A stretch of DNA of 64,000 nucleotides from Candidatus Cloacimonadota bacterium (lineage in GTDB: Bacteria; Cloacimonadota; Cloacimonadia; Cloacimonadales; TCS61): NCBI GenBank assembly GCA_021734835.1, contig JAIPIH010000002.1, positions 62,001 to 126,000 of the forward strand. Direction: 5' to 3'. Made by a program: the position numbers and the translations under genes. Of the stretch, positions 45,946 through 55,890 are shown piece by piece (within the stretch, counting starts at the first letter, position 1; each line of letters begins with the position of its first letter). The notes under the pieces were generated by a model. That model was not told the DNA's origin, ran no database searches, and saw only the letters and a list, made by a program, of their open reading frames with translations.

Positions 45946-46929
45946 TTATATTAAATAATCTGCTACTTTCTTAGCATCCATTTTTTTTACTTTAATATCA
46001 TTATCAAGATTATGATTTTTCCCAAATTGCACAACCGCTTCTGATTGAATCTTAGAATTATACCTGAGTAATATTGAACTTGCCAATGTAATATCATTAT
46101 TCGTCAACTTTTTAGTTGCTTTTAACAATCCAAACGGACCTTTAATATCTTTTGTTTGTAAAACTATTTCATCTTGAGCAAGTTTACTTAATGAGTCATT
46201 CTCAGATTTGTTTCTACCCAATATCAATTTTGTGTTTTTATCCAGTCTTAAATGCCGTCCGACTTTAATCAGCTCTATTGATTCTTTATTGAACATATGA
46301 TGATCCATAAGATCTTTCAATTTTCTGGAAAAGCCAGCATCCGTAAGCAAACAGCCTCCGCCCGGCGAAGGATAATAATGTATTCCGTAAGCCTCAGCAA
46401 GCTGCATCTGTCTTTTTCTGTTTCTTCCCTGAATATCCAACATTTCGTCTTTGATTACCCATCCATCTCGGATCGGCAGAGTATCAGCTATCAATTTCTG
46501 AGATAAGGGTCTTATCAGGAGATCTTTGATCCCGCTTAACATACCAACAGAATTTAAAGCATCTTTGCGCTGACTCATCGGTCTTTGGCCCAGAACTTCA
46601 CCAGAAATAATGAAATCAGCATGATACTTTTCTAGTAATTTACTTGCTTCATAAAACATTAGGCCATGACAATCGATACAAGGATTAAGATTTTTCCCAA
46701 AACCATACTTAGGATTTTGGATCATTTTAAGGTGTGTTTCTGTGATATCATGAACTATCAACTCAAAACCTGCCTTATCCGCTGTCTTCTGAGCCTTTTC
46801 AGTTCCAAAAAAAGGTGTGAGAAAAAACATTGGGAATACTTCGTAACCAAGTTTTTTCATATGAATAACTGCTAAAGTACTATCCAGCCCACCGGAAAAC
46901 AAAGCCAGGCATTTATGTTTTCTTTTCAT
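45946..46929 (-). CDS. PP-loop ATPase, tRNA thiolation-like (ThiI/MnmA-related)
   Basis: 327 residues. The ATP-binding PP-loop SGGLDSTLAV is at residues 10-19. Two conserved cysteines follow: CIDC near residue 83 and Cys in PGGGCLLTD near 196, a pattern of tRNA 2-/4-thiouridylases in which they activate and transfer sulfur. The C-terminal ~100 residues contain VGRHLRLDKNTKLILGRNKSEN, found in a family of such proteins with an NFACT-R-like end. The exact nucleotide modified is unknown. A tRNA-Thr gene lies 20 bases upstream in the same direction. Confidence 0.8.
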   Translation of the reverse strand: MKRKHKCLALFSGGLDSTLAVIHMKKLGYEVFPMFFLTPFFGTEKAQKTADKAGFELIVHDITETHLKMIQNPKYGFGKNLNPCIDCHGLMFYEASKLLEKYHADFIISGEVLGQRPMSQRKDALNSVGMLSGIKDLLIRPLSQKLIADTLPIRDGWVIKDEMLDIQGRNRKRQMQLAEAYGIHYYPSPGGGCLLTDAGFSRKLKDLMDHHMFNKESIELIKVGRHLRLDKNTKLILGRNKSENDSLSKLAQDEIVLQTKDIKGPFGLLKATKKLTNNDITLASSILLRYNSKIQSEAVVQFGKNHNLDNDIKVKKMDAKKVADYLI

Positions 46930-46949
46930 TGATAATATCCTTTTATTTA

Positions 46950-47025
46950 TGGTGCTGGAAGGGGGATTCGAACCCCCGACCTACTGATTACGAATCAGTT
47001 GCGCTACCAGCTGTGCCATCCCAGC
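46950..47025 (-). tRNA. tRNA-Thr (anticodon CGT)
   Basis: On the minus strand GCTGGGA at the 5' end pairs with TTCCAGC. The anticodon stem ACTGA/TCAGT encloses TTCGTAA, giving anticodon CGT (46992-46990) for ACG codons. The T-arm GGGGGTTCGAATCCCCC is perfect and the 3' ACCA is encoded. It is immediately followed by the tRNA-thiolation-like gene. Confidence 0.97.
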
Positions 47026-47046
47026 AACATTTTAATTATTTAAAAT

Positions 47047-47075
47047 TGATAAATATTTAGGTGAAATATGGTCAA
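47047..47075 (-). promoter_or_regulatory. Candidate promoter of tRNA-Thr
   Basis: TTGACC (47075-47070), a 17-base spacer and TTATCA (47052-47047). Transcription would start about 15 bases before the tRNA. Confidence 0.4.
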
Positions 47076-47104
47076 GGGGATTTATTACAATCTGTATTTT
47101 ATGA

Positions 47105-48139
47105 TCAGATATTCCGAATTCCTTTGGTAGAAAATGCATTAAGAGTGAGATCTGCAAAATCTTTATTTTTAAATTTATCAATAGCGGCAGCACCGATCAT
47201 GGCAGCATTATCCATACAATATTCCAAAGCTGGGTAGTAAACTTCTATCCCCGTCCTTCTGCTCTGATTAACAATTTCTTTGCGCAATAGACTATTCGCA
47301 GAAACACCGCCGGATACAGTAATGACTTTTATTTTGGCTTTAATGGCATAAGATATCGTTTTGGAAACAAGGCTATCAACAATTGCGGTCTGGATTGAGG
47401 CTGCGATATCTGCTTTATGCTTCTCAATAAACATAGCATCATGTTTTTCCAAGTAATTTCTAACTGATGTTTTCAGTCCGCTGAAACTAAAATCATGATT
47501 ATCTTTTTTATTGAGAGCTCTGGGAAATCGATGGAACTCAGGATCTCCATTTTTAGAAATGTTATCGATCAACGGTCCACCCGGATAACCCAGATCCAGA
47601 AGTTTAGCAACTTTATCAAAAGCCTCACCAGCTGCATCATCGCGGGTTTTTCCAATTACTACAAAATCATTCATTGCTTTAAAATCAACTAATTCAGTAT
47701 GTCCGCCGGAAACAATCAAGGCCAGGTAAGGAGGTTCCAAAAAAGGGTTTCCAATTTTGTTAGCGTAGAGATGACCAAGCATATGATTAACAGCTATCAA
47801 AGGTTTTTTGAGACTAAAAGCCAGACTCTTGGCAAATGAAACTCCAACCAGCAGAGCTCCGATCAGGCCAGGATTAACCGAAACCGCGATCGCATCGATA
47901 TCCTTAAAAGTTAAAGCGGCTTTTTCCAAAGTTGCCTTTGTGAGCTGCATAATATTTTTTAAGTGTAGTCTGGAAGCAAGTTCGGGAACAACACCGCCGA
48001 AATCTTCATGGGTTGTTTGCGATGAAATGAGATTTGCCAGCACTTCATAATTTGAATTGATTACAGAAACCGAAGTGTCATCACATGAGGTTTCAAACGC
48101 TAATATTTTAAAATTCTGTGTTTTTTGAGGATCATTCAT
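47105..48139 (-). CDS. tsaD: tRNA N6-threonylcarbamoyladenosine transferase subunit TsaD
   Basis: Catalytic subunit of t6A37 synthesis; 344 residues. ASKHA-fold motifs are complete: FETSCDDTSVSV near residue 15, metal-binding HMLGHLYA near 118, LIVSGGHTELV near 140, and the C-terminal EYCMDNAAMIGAA with its Asp near 308. It overlaps the YbbR gene by eight bases. Confidence 0.97.
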   Translation of the reverse strand: MNDPQKTQNFKILAFETSCDDTSVSVINSNYEVLANLISSQTTHEDFGGVVPELASRLHLKNIMQLTKATLEKAALTFKDIDAIAVSVNPGLIGALLVGVSFAKSLAFSLKKPLIAVNHMLGHLYANKIGNPFLEPPYLALIVSGGHTELVDFKAMNDFVVIGKTRDDAAGEAFDKVAKLLDLGYPGGPLIDNISKNGDPEFHRFPRALNKKDNHDFSFSGLKTSVRNYLEKHDAMFIEKHKADIAASIQTAIVDSLVSKTISYAIKAKIKVITVSGGVSANSLLRKEIVNQSRRTGIEVYYPALEYCMDNAAMIGAAAIDKFKNKDFADLTLNAFSTKGIRNI

Positions 48140-49022
48140 TACGTATGATCTGAATATTTTGAGGAGTGTATTCTAGTATTTTTATTCCAGTAGGAAGTTT
48201 AAACGTAACATTGGTAAAATCTTTATTTAAATTGGAAGTATTCAAAGTAGCCATAATAGAATTTACATTTAGCTCTTCCACAATTTCTTTGGGACCGCTA
48301 ACCATGACAGAAACTTTTTGCGGGATGATCGAGATATTTTTATCTTCAGGATATTTTATGGGAATAAGAGAAATAGTTCTCTGAACAATTTTTGTATTCG
48401 TTATCTCAAATTCTACAACATTCTGCTCTAATTCTATTTTAGCGTCAGGGGATACAAGTTCGATAGTGATCTTGCCGTCAACTATCATTTTATTCGAGAT
48501 TTCTTTAGTTTTTATATGATCAATTTTATTGATCAAAGCCAACGGACCTTTTACTGTAACTTTGCGATTAGGATCCTTGATTTTGTTCTTGATAAAAAAC
48601 TCTTCATCATTAACAGATTTATATTGTACTTCCAAAAGTTTTTGTCTTTCAACCAGTTTATCCATATTAATGTAAAAATCGTCGGGTGTGAGAATTGAAT
48701 TAACCTGCAGCTTAATATTTTCAGAATAGTCCAATTGATCTTCAACCAGATCGATTGGATTTTTACCATACCGGAAATTAGCTGCATCAACTAAAAAGTA
48801 CTTTTTTGAGAGATTAAAGACTAGAATATCCTTTCCTAAAGCAGTTATATTAGCCGTTATGTTCGGTAGACGTGGATAGTCCAATACAAGGTTCTCTGGT
48901 GTGGCTAAAAGTTTCAAAGGTATATTTACATTAATGGTATGCTGTTTGATCAAGATTTGATGAAACCAAAAGAAGATTGCCAATAAAACAACTATCAATT
49001 TTATCCAAATATTGTTTTTCAT
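48132..49022 (-). CDS. YbbR-like domain protein (CdaR-like)
   Basis: 296 residues: one N-terminal membrane helix (about 7-23), then YbbR-type beta repeats, seen in the alternation of PRLPNITANITALGKD, VTVKGPLALINKIDHI and VMVSGPKEIVEELN. In firmicutes CdaR regulates a c-di-AMP cyclase, but no such cyclase gene is present here, so that role is only a possibility. The 3' end overlaps tsaD. Confidence 0.83.
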   Translation of the reverse strand: MKNNIWIKLIVVLLAIFFWFHQILIKQHTINVNIPLKLLATPENLVLDYPRLPNITANITALGKDILVFNLSKKYFLVDAANFRYGKNPIDLVEDQLDYSENIKLQVNSILTPDDFYINMDKLVERQKLLEVQYKSVNDEEFFIKNKIKDPNRKVTVKGPLALINKIDHIKTKEISNKMIVDGKITIELVSPDAKIELEQNVVEFEITNTKIVQRTISLIPIKYPEDKNISIIPQKVSVMVSGPKEIVEELNVNSIMATLNTSNLNKDFTNVTFKLPTGIKILEYTPQNIQIIRNE

Positions 49023-49032
49023 TTTAGAGCTG

Positions 49033-49851
49033 TCATCTATTTATTATATATGTTAATCTCTCACCCATGGCAGAAACATTCTCATTTTCGTCTCTTACCC
49101 AATCCTCGATAGTTTGCTGCGTCAGCAATACAAAATCTTCTGATTTATCCCGCCGGCTGCGTTGAACGACGATATTTGCTAACTTCTTCATAGAAACCCA
49201 AATTGTTTTTATACGTTTTTCCGAACCTACCGATAGCCATTCACGAATATAAGGAAAAACAAAAATGGGATTCGATCTTGCAACTTGAGTTAAAATGTGC
49301 GTGATCTTCTTTTGAACTTCTATTCTATCATCATCGATCGCCTTGCTGATGAATTCCATTATATAGCCGGGATCGGTCTTGGCTATATTCTCCATACCAT
49401 GAAATGAAAGTGCTCGCTTTTGTGAATTTTCTGATTTGATCCACTCCACGATATTTTCTTTCATGAAATCAGGAAATTCATTCCACATGTCATTGATCAC
49501 ACTCTCTACTTCCCAAGGTACGCTATCGAATGTCTTTTCTAACAACTGGAATAATGTATCAGGATCATTTTTATCAAGTTCGTAAAAAAAGAATAATGCT
49601 GTCGCCCGAACACCATATATCTTGTGTTTTAACATGGGTTTTACCAGTTTTGATACCTTGGCTTTGTTACTGTAATCTGTTAAACTTTTACCCAAGTACT
49701 CACGAATAAAATAGTTAGGTGTTTTAGATACTTTATAAAGTTTCTTTTTTGCTTTCTCAAATTCATCTTTATCCAGGTGAGCAAAGATATTATCTAAAAG
49801 CTCATTCAGTTCTTTACGATCGTCTCCGTCTAATCTGCCAATTTCGTTCAA
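49033..49851 (-). CDS. HEAT-repeat protein, DNA alkylation repair (AlkD)-like
   Basis: 272 residues, nearly all helical, with repeated HEAT-type units (VKPMLKHKIYGVRATALFFF, VEWIKSENSQKRALSFHGME). This matches the AlkD/DNA alkylation repair superfamily, whose members can excise alkylated bases; I cannot confirm the catalytic residues. It starts at a TTG (49851) with a GGAG site. It precedes the YbbR gene by ten bases. Confidence 0.75.
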   Translation of the reverse strand: MNEIGRLDGDDRKELNELLDNIFAHLDKDEFEKAKKKLYKVSKTPNYFIREYLGKSLTDYSNKAKVSKLVKPMLKHKIYGVRATALFFFYELDKNDPDTLFQLLEKTFDSVPWEVESVINDMWNEFPDFMKENIVEWIKSENSQKRALSFHGMENIAKTDPGYIMEFISKAIDDDRIEVQKKITHILTQVARSNPIFVFPYIREWLSVGSEKRIKTIWVSMKKLANIVVQRSRRDKSEDFVLLTQQTIEDWVRDENENVSAMGERLTYIINR

Positions 49852-49962
49852 CTATAGTCTCCTATTAAGCTAAGTAAAAAATTGATATTTTGTGTGCCTA
49901 ACTACAGGCTTGCTAAATGAAATTACTTCACAAAAATAGCTTAACAAAATTAAATTTTCAAG

Positions 49963-49981
49963 CATTGCTATATAGTCAATG
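49963..49981. repeat. Short near-perfect palindrome downstream of the 5'-nucleotidase gene
   Basis: CATTG CTATATAG TCAATG forms a hairpin 12 bases past the 5'-nucleotidase stop. On the plus strand it is followed by a T run, on the minus strand by only a weak one. It may be a terminator or an operator for the gene at 49851. Confidence 0.3.
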
Positions 49982-49992
49982 ATTTTTTGGAT

Positions 49993-51660
49993 TTAATTTT
50001 TTACTTTCTTTAATTCATTTTTTAATTCAGGGGTAATATTACTGCTATCATCCCTTTTCCAACGATCATCGATTTCTGCACTTACTGGTGAGTTTTCTTT
50101 AATATACTCAACTATTACTTCTCTCAGTCCCTGCTCGTAACGTGTGATCTTAGATTCTGGGATTTTTGTTAATAAAGCTAATCCCGCATTACCCTGTAAC
50201 AAAAAGTCCGATGTTGCTATTTTATATATTTTATCTGACTTCCAGTGTTCGCCCCCAATAATTAACTCAGAGATTCTATTGAAGTCTTCTCTATTTCTGT
50301 TAATAATTACTTTAATCCCGGCAGTTCTCAAGCCGTGCCTGCTGCCTGCAACTCTTGTTTCAATGATATCTTTCAAAAATTTCCCATCAACTTCAATTAA
50401 AACGACCTGATTATCAAACGGCATCACATTGAATACATTGCGATAAGTGATCGGCCCTTTTAGAATTTCATCTCGGATACCGCCTAAGTTGATGAAGGCA
50501 AAATCTGCTTTCGTATATTCCTTCATAGCTTCACAAACAAGGTTACCGATCAGATTTTGAGGACCAGAACCATCACGAGTAATATTTATAGCAGCTTCTC
50601 CGATAATTTCATCCATTCCTTTCTCAGCTATTTTCTGCATTTTCAGGATAGTGTCAGCAATTTCAGGATCGGGCATAAATTCATCTTCAAATAAAGTAAC
50701 CAGAACACCTTCCCGGATAGCTGGAGGCTCAAATCCGGAAATTGTCTTAGTATCTTTATCGATCTTGATCATCACGTGTCCCACATTACTTCCGTAGGCA
50801 TAACCTTGAAAAACAAGAGAATGAGTTAGAGGGTCTTCCCAGGGCTCACCAAAACCTTTATGCATATGACCGCCAAAAAATAGATCTATGCCTTTGACCT
50901 CGTGGGCCAGTTCCTGAGCATCATACCCCCAACGCCGCTCTTCTTTCTTTACTTTTGAATTGGAATAACGGTAATCATAAGTTTCTTGAGGTTCATATGG
51001 TAAACCCATATGACCTAGAACGATCACCAGATCTACACCTTTTTCTCTAACGATATCAACATATTTTTGCAGCTGATCTTTTGCTGATAGGAAATCAACG
51101 CCTTTGATATTATCAGGAAAGCTCATCTGTTCTGTATCAACAGTCGTCACACCTATCACTGCTATGTTTAAACCTAATTTTTCAATTATTTTATATGGCT
51201 GAACATAATCGACTAATTCATTCGTTCCTTTTTTAGCGATATTACAGGAAAGAATTGGGAAATTTGCTCCGGCAATAGTTTTCTTTATAACATCTTCACC
51301 CAGATCAAATTCATGGTTTCCGATTGTCATTAGATCATAACCGATAGCATTCATATATGTGATAACAGAACGCCCTTCACTCATTGTGCCGATCGGATGT
51401 CCCTGAAAAAAGTCACCGGCATCTAGAAGTAAATTATCCCTTTGATCTTTCTTGGCTTTGTTACGAATATCTTTAATGTAAGAAGCTGCGGTACCGCCGC
51501 CACCGAGCATAGGTGGAAAATCAGGATTCATAAACGTGGCAGGATATCTGTCAATACCGCCATGAATATCATTTGTGAACATAATATCAAGAATTAGATC
51601 ATCTCCGAAAAGTAACGACATTGTAAGAAGCAACAATAAAACTAATAATTTATTTCTCAT
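49993..51660 (-). CDS. 5'-nucleotidase/UDP-sugar hydrolase, secreted
   Basis: 555 residues with a signal peptide (1-19). The N-terminal metallophosphatase has FTNDIHGGIDRYP near residue 29, AGDFFQGHP near 83, IGNHEFDLGED near 112 and GGHMHKGFG near 260. The C-terminal substrate-binding domain includes NLIGNLVCEAMKEY and MPFDNQV. UshA-like enzymes release phosphate and nucleosides from periplasmic nucleotides, which would complement the secreted nuclease elsewhere in the window. It lies six bases after the beta-barrel gene. Confidence 0.93.
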   Translation of the reverse strand: MRNKLLVLLLLLTMSLLFGDDLILDIMFTNDIHGGIDRYPATFMNPDFPPMLGGGGTAASYIKDIRNKAKKDQRDNLLLDAGDFFQGHPIGTMSEGRSVITYMNAIGYDLMTIGNHEFDLGEDVIKKTIAGANFPILSCNIAKKGTNELVDYVQPYKIIEKLGLNIAVIGVTTVDTEQMSFPDNIKGVDFLSAKDQLQKYVDIVREKGVDLVIVLGHMGLPYEPQETYDYRYSNSKVKKEERRWGYDAQELAHEVKGIDLFFGGHMHKGFGEPWEDPLTHSLVFQGYAYGSNVGHVMIKIDKDTKTISGFEPPAIREGVLVTLFEDEFMPDPEIADTILKMQKIAEKGMDEIIGEAAINITRDGSGPQNLIGNLVCEAMKEYTKADFAFINLGGIRDEILKGPITYRNVFNVMPFDNQVVLIEVDGKFLKDIIETRVAGSRHGLRTAGIKVIINRNREDFNRISELIIGGEHWKSDKIYKIATSDFLLQGNAGLALLTKIPESKITRYEQGLREVIVEYIKENSPVSAEIDDRWKRDDSSNITPELKNELKKVKN

Positions 51661-51666
51661 TATTTT

Positions 51667-53046
51667 TTACCATTTATAGCTGATTGCAGTTTTCAAATTT
51701 ATAAAAGTCTCATTTACAGTATCGGGATTTTCCCAGCTCCGATCCTGCAGATTCAGATAAAAATAATTTTCCCACAGATCTTCAATATCATAATAACTAT
51801 CCATAAAGAGATCTAGAGTTTCATAACTGCGGTTGGCATATTCTAAAGATATATCAAAGACAAAATTATCTAATATTGTGAAACCGGTTCCGGTAGTAAA
51901 AGTAGGCGTAGAAATCTCATCCGCAAAGACAAAGCCGGAATCTGCATGCAATCCGTAAGTAGTTGTGTAGTTAAATCCAAAACGGAAAGGTATAGAATTT
52001 GTTAGACTATGCTCTATTCCGATATAGAAATTAACCGCATCTTTGTACAAAGGATTAGTATCAGACCATTTCACGTATTCAACATCGAAATTCATAACAG
52101 TACGCATTATATTCCTCGGCTGATAAGTAAAACCAACACGGGCATTTAATGGAAGTGTATATTGAGAATATGTCAGAGAATCAAGCGGAGCAGAAGTAGA
52201 ATCAAATTTTGTATAAATAAACACAGCATCCGCAACATCTACCCCATCTCTATTTCCTGTAACATCAAGTTCAACTTTTGGGGTGATGCTAAAGCCAAGA
52301 TCAAAACGGGGAGAAAAGTGAAAATTTGATCCAATCTTAAACCGTATTGCTGAAAAATCTCTGCTTAATGTATTAACAGTATCTTCTAATGTTTCTGATA
52401 CCATATCCTGAGCTTCCGGAGTCCAATAAATACTACGCTCCCAGTCAGAAGTCCCAGTTAGTTTTGCTACTTCCAATCCTAAGGAAGCTTTATCCTGATA
52501 CTTGATCGCTGTTTGGAAAGCAATAGCATTGATCCCGCCGGTGCTTTTGATGGCATTTTGAGCTATTTTAGGAGGATATCCATTATTATCGGAATTTCTA
52601 TTATTCCTAACTTCTTCCTGATAATCTGATTTAAAACTGACCAGAGGTCTGTACTGCATAGAGGCAGCTAATTTCATCTCATCATAGGCAAGTTGATAAT
52701 AAACACCGCCGGCAAAATCTGTAAAAATGTTTACATTACTCACATAAACCGCTTCACCGCTATAGGCATCGAAAGAGTTATACATCGGCAAAGATCTGTT
52801 ATCGGAATTGAAAACAAAACTACCTGTAGTTTGAAAGCCAAAATTATTTGGCAGACTTGTCAAATTCGCGGGATTAACTGCAGAATCCAGAAGCCTAAAG
52901 CCGCCTGCTCCCACAGCTGAACCCATTGCTGCTGAGTAGGGGTCTATGTTCCCAATCATGTTCCCCGTTTCATTTTCCAGCACAGAATATGAATATAAAA
53001 AAGACATTATTGTTATTATGATTATTATAAAAGGTATTTTTTTCAT
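51667..53046 (-). CDS. Outer-membrane beta-barrel protein (TraF_2/FadL-like)
   Basis: 459 residues with a signal peptide (1-19), an N-terminal GNIDPYSAAMGSAVGAGG... NPANLTSLPN segment (the conserved opening of FadL/PorV/TraF_2-type barrels), and alternating beta strands to the end. The final residues, TAISYKW, end in an aromatic as BAM substrates do. The cargo or partner is unknown. It is transcribed between the HHH-barrel gene and the 5'-nucleotidase, probably as one unit. Confidence 0.8.
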   Translation of the reverse strand: MKKIPFIIIIITIMSFLYSYSVLENETGNMIGNIDPYSAAMGSAVGAGGFRLLDSAVNPANLTSLPNNFGFQTTGSFVFNSDNRSLPMYNSFDAYSGEAVYVSNVNIFTDFAGGVYYQLAYDEMKLAASMQYRPLVSFKSDYQEEVRNNRNSDNNGYPPKIAQNAIKSTGGINAIAFQTAIKYQDKASLGLEVAKLTGTSDWERSIYWTPEAQDMVSETLEDTVNTLSRDFSAIRFKIGSNFHFSPRFDLGFSITPKVELDVTGNRDGVDVADAVFIYTKFDSTSAPLDSLTYSQYTLPLNARVGFTYQPRNIMRTVMNFDVEYVKWSDTNPLYKDAVNFYIGIEHSLTNSIPFRFGFNYTTTYGLHADSGFVFADEISTPTFTTGTGFTILDNFVFDISLEYANRSYETLDLFMDSYYDIEDLWENYFYLNLQDRSWENPDTVNETFINLKTAISYKW

Positions 53047-53069
53047 CTATCCTCCGATTAATTTATTAT

Positions 53070-55682
53070 TTAAAAATTCCAGTCCAACTGCAATCTGATA
53101 ATATTTTCTTTTCTCTCTATCCGTTGGAAATAGTACTCACCGGAATCTGGGATATCATTATAATTCCTGAATTCAATTTCTCTTGTTAAATACTGTTTAT
53201 ATTTGTATTTTAATGATAAATAAACATTATTTGCGATTCTGCTGTGAATATTAAACCAAGTTTTATAGCCTCTGTCGCTATGGTCAAAATCAAGTTCGAT
53301 ATCTTCGAAATCCCAGAAGGAAGCACCATGAGCATACCAGAAGGAAAAAGCCCCGATCACTTTAAGATTTTCATTAAAATTATGAGTGTAATCCAGATAG
53401 ATCATATCACCATCTGTGAGCGTTTGTGATTGTGCCATATCGGGAGCTCCGGGTTCTGCCGGGTTAGAAAGTATCGATAAATAGGGAGGCTGAAGAACAC
53501 GAGCATAAACATAACCAAGCTGTAGTTTATCAAAATTAGAAAGATAGGTAATTAGTTTAAATTCTGTTTCATCTGCTTGGGATTTCCCTCTATCAAGATC
53601 ATCATTATACCTTTTAACCTGATGTTTGTGACGTAATCTGAAACGGAGCTGATGGATAGGTTTGAATTCAAAATTCACTTGTGCCCGTATCCCCTGTCGT
53701 GCATCAGACTTCCTTTCCCAGATATCTAGATAGGCTTGGTTAAGCGTTAGCATTGTATGAAATTGGTATCTGGTTTCAAAATAAAAACCTCTTTCAGCAG
53801 ACGGCTGAGCAGAATTATTATACATATCATTCAATAGCGTGTTATTCAATCCGTAGGTCGTTTTTTCCAAGACTGTATCATCAAAGCGTTCACTTTCGGA
53901 AAAACTGCGCTGATAAGGATTATCAAAGGCCAGATCGTAATCACGATACATAGCCAGCAAATATAAATTATCAAATTGAGTGTAGGAGCTTATTATTAAA
54001 GCACTCGGGTCGTCTCCTATCTTTGCAAGAGATCCTGTTTTCTGTAATTCTGCATATTCACCCTGAAAGGATGTATTATTCAATACCGTTCTCCAGTCAA
54101 ATCCGAGAATTCTTCTATAATTTCTATCTCCGTACAGATCAGATTTAGTTGAGTATAAATTAGAAATTTCATTATCGGTTATTTTCCATTTATCAAAATT
54201 ATTTTCATCACTGAGCAGAAGTGCTTTCAATTCATCTTCTTCCGGAACAACAATTTCCCGATCATAGGTAGCTTCGTAACCAGTTATGCCTAAATGAGTT
54301 CCTATGAAAGGAGAATATTCCAAATGACCACCTATCAGATTCTCCTGTAAAGCATCTAAACGAGGCGCAATTCGGACCTGATTTTGATTGCCGGCATATT
54401 CATTAAAAAACTTCTCTGCTTCTTCCAACTCCTGGTTAGAAAAACGCTTGGTTAAATTAATATAGCCCAGAATATAATCATCATCGTCTAAAACTCCATT
54501 TTCGTTACTGTCGTAAACTACTGCATCCTTTTTATCGGAAGAGATGAAAAAGGCAGCATTCATATTATTTCGTTTCCAATCCAAGGCAACTCCCCGTAAA
54601 GCATATTCCTGAGAGCGGGAGATATCGCCAATAATTCCGGTTATTCTCTTATCAAATCCATATCCGGTTTTTCTGGGACTGAAAGAATCTGTATTCTCCA
54701 TGACCAGTCCTTCACCGAATGTCGCCCGGAAATTACCAGCATAAACTTTTAAAAAATTGTAGCCCTGAAATTCAAAATCATTCTCATAGCCAACGTAAAA
54801 TTTAGCATCCTGCAAAACATTATCCATATCATGATCATCAAGCACAGAAGAGCTTTTAGGATTCTCAAAGATCAGACCGGCTTTCAATTCGTTTCTGTAT
54901 CGCATTCTGATCTTATTCATAATAGAGGCGCGATCTGATTCCATATTAAAATATCCCCAGTAAGATTGACTTTTTTCCCTGGGAGTTATCGGATCAGTTG
55001 AATTAGGCGGATCAAGTCTGATCATTGACTCAGTAAACATATCTTTTTCAGTATCGCCGTAAGGGCTGTCATTATATTTCATCTGATAATCAATATAGAA
55101 ATCTCTGATATCCGGTTGTTCCTGATAATAAACGTAATTCTGGATATTCCTGGCACCGTAGTATGAAATCCCGGGTGATTTACGAAGATCGCGATAACTC
55201 GAGATGGAATCTCCGCGAGTAACTCTGTTCAAAATAGCTGCAGCATCGATTGGAGAAGTATTAGGGAGATTCAGAATATCGGTAAAAGTTAATTTATTTA
55301 CATTCCTGGGTGAGATCAGGTAATCTTCCCAAACATCACTCATCCCTTCTTGTAGTCCTTCGTTGCTGCCCAATCTTTCGATAAGATAATAAATATCATC
55401 ACGACGCTGGGCAGAATCATCCTTTTCGGTATAATGGGAAACTGTAACCAAGTGTTTAAGCCTGTTCATTGTAGCCTGATCGATCGAATTTATTTCTCTC
55501 AGTTGGTAAATACTTTGATAAAAGCTAATATAATATCTGTAATTATAAATATCTTCAGCTTGCTGCTGAGTAATTGGCAGTGTAATCAATTCCTGTAAGG
55601 TTGCTTTATTTAAATCAATTATAGCATGCATTGAGACAAGAATAATCAGAAAAAACAGTGTTATGATCAATTTTTTTAACAT
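53070..55682 (-). CDS. Helix-hairpin-helix domain protein with large C-terminal beta-barrel
   Basis: 870 residues: signal peptide (1-18), then ComEA-like helix-hairpin-helix repeats (IDLNKATLQELITLPITQQQ near 22-41 and LPNTSPIDAAAILNRV near 135-155). From about residue 190 a long series of aromatic beta strands suggests an outer-membrane barrel, ending in LQLDWNF with a C-terminal Phe. Proteins of this build occur in several FCB-group genomes without known function. A role in DNA binding or uptake at the outer membrane is possible but unproven. Confidence 0.82.
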   Translation of the reverse strand: MLKKLIITLFFLIILVSMHAIIDLNKATLQELITLPITQQQAEDIYNYRYYISFYQSIYQLREINSIDQATMNRLKHLVTVSHYTEKDDSAQRRDDIYYLIERLGSNEGLQEGMSDVWEDYLISPRNVNKLTFTDILNLPNTSPIDAAAILNRVTRGDSISSYRDLRKSPGISYYGARNIQNYVYYQEQPDIRDFYIDYQMKYNDSPYGDTEKDMFTESMIRLDPPNSTDPITPREKSQSYWGYFNMESDRASIMNKIRMRYRNELKAGLIFENPKSSSVLDDHDMDNVLQDAKFYVGYENDFEFQGYNFLKVYAGNFRATFGEGLVMENTDSFSPRKTGYGFDKRITGIIGDISRSQEYALRGVALDWKRNNMNAAFFISSDKKDAVVYDSNENGVLDDDDYILGYINLTKRFSNQELEEAEKFFNEYAGNQNQVRIAPRLDALQENLIGGHLEYSPFIGTHLGITGYEATYDREIVVPEEDELKALLLSDENNFDKWKITDNEISNLYSTKSDLYGDRNYRRILGFDWRTVLNNTSFQGEYAELQKTGSLAKIGDDPSALIISSYTQFDNLYLLAMYRDYDLAFDNPYQRSFSESERFDDTVLEKTTYGLNNTLLNDMYNNSAQPSAERGFYFETRYQFHTMLTLNQAYLDIWERKSDARQGIRAQVNFEFKPIHQLRFRLRHKHQVKRYNDDLDRGKSQADETEFKLITYLSNFDKLQLGYVYARVLQPPYLSILSNPAEPGAPDMAQSQTLTDGDMIYLDYTHNFNENLKVIGAFSFWYAHGASFWDFEDIELDFDHSDRGYKTWFNIHSRIANNVYLSLKYKYKQYLTREIEFRNYNDIPDSGEYYFQRIERKENIIRLQLDWNF

Positions 55683-55837
55683 ATTTTATATATCCTCAGA
55701 AAATTTTTAAGGGATTTAATAAACTTTGGTTAATAAAATTTTTAGGTTTTTATTGTAAAGGAATTTTATTAAGTTGTCTCTTTGGAAGATTTTGTTATTT
55801 AGAAAAAAAAGACCGGTAAATTTGAAATAAAAAAGAT

Positions 55838-55866
55838 TTGACAAAGTGAATATTGCTTTAGATTCT
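55838..55866 (+). promoter_or_regulatory. Candidate promoter of the prepilin-like gene
   Basis: A perfect TTGACA (55838-55843), a 17-base spacer and the weak match GATTCT (55861-55866), followed by TGGAGG and the ATG at 55891. Confidence 0.35.
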
Positions 55867-55890
55867 GCGCTATAAGTTTTTGGAGGAAAA

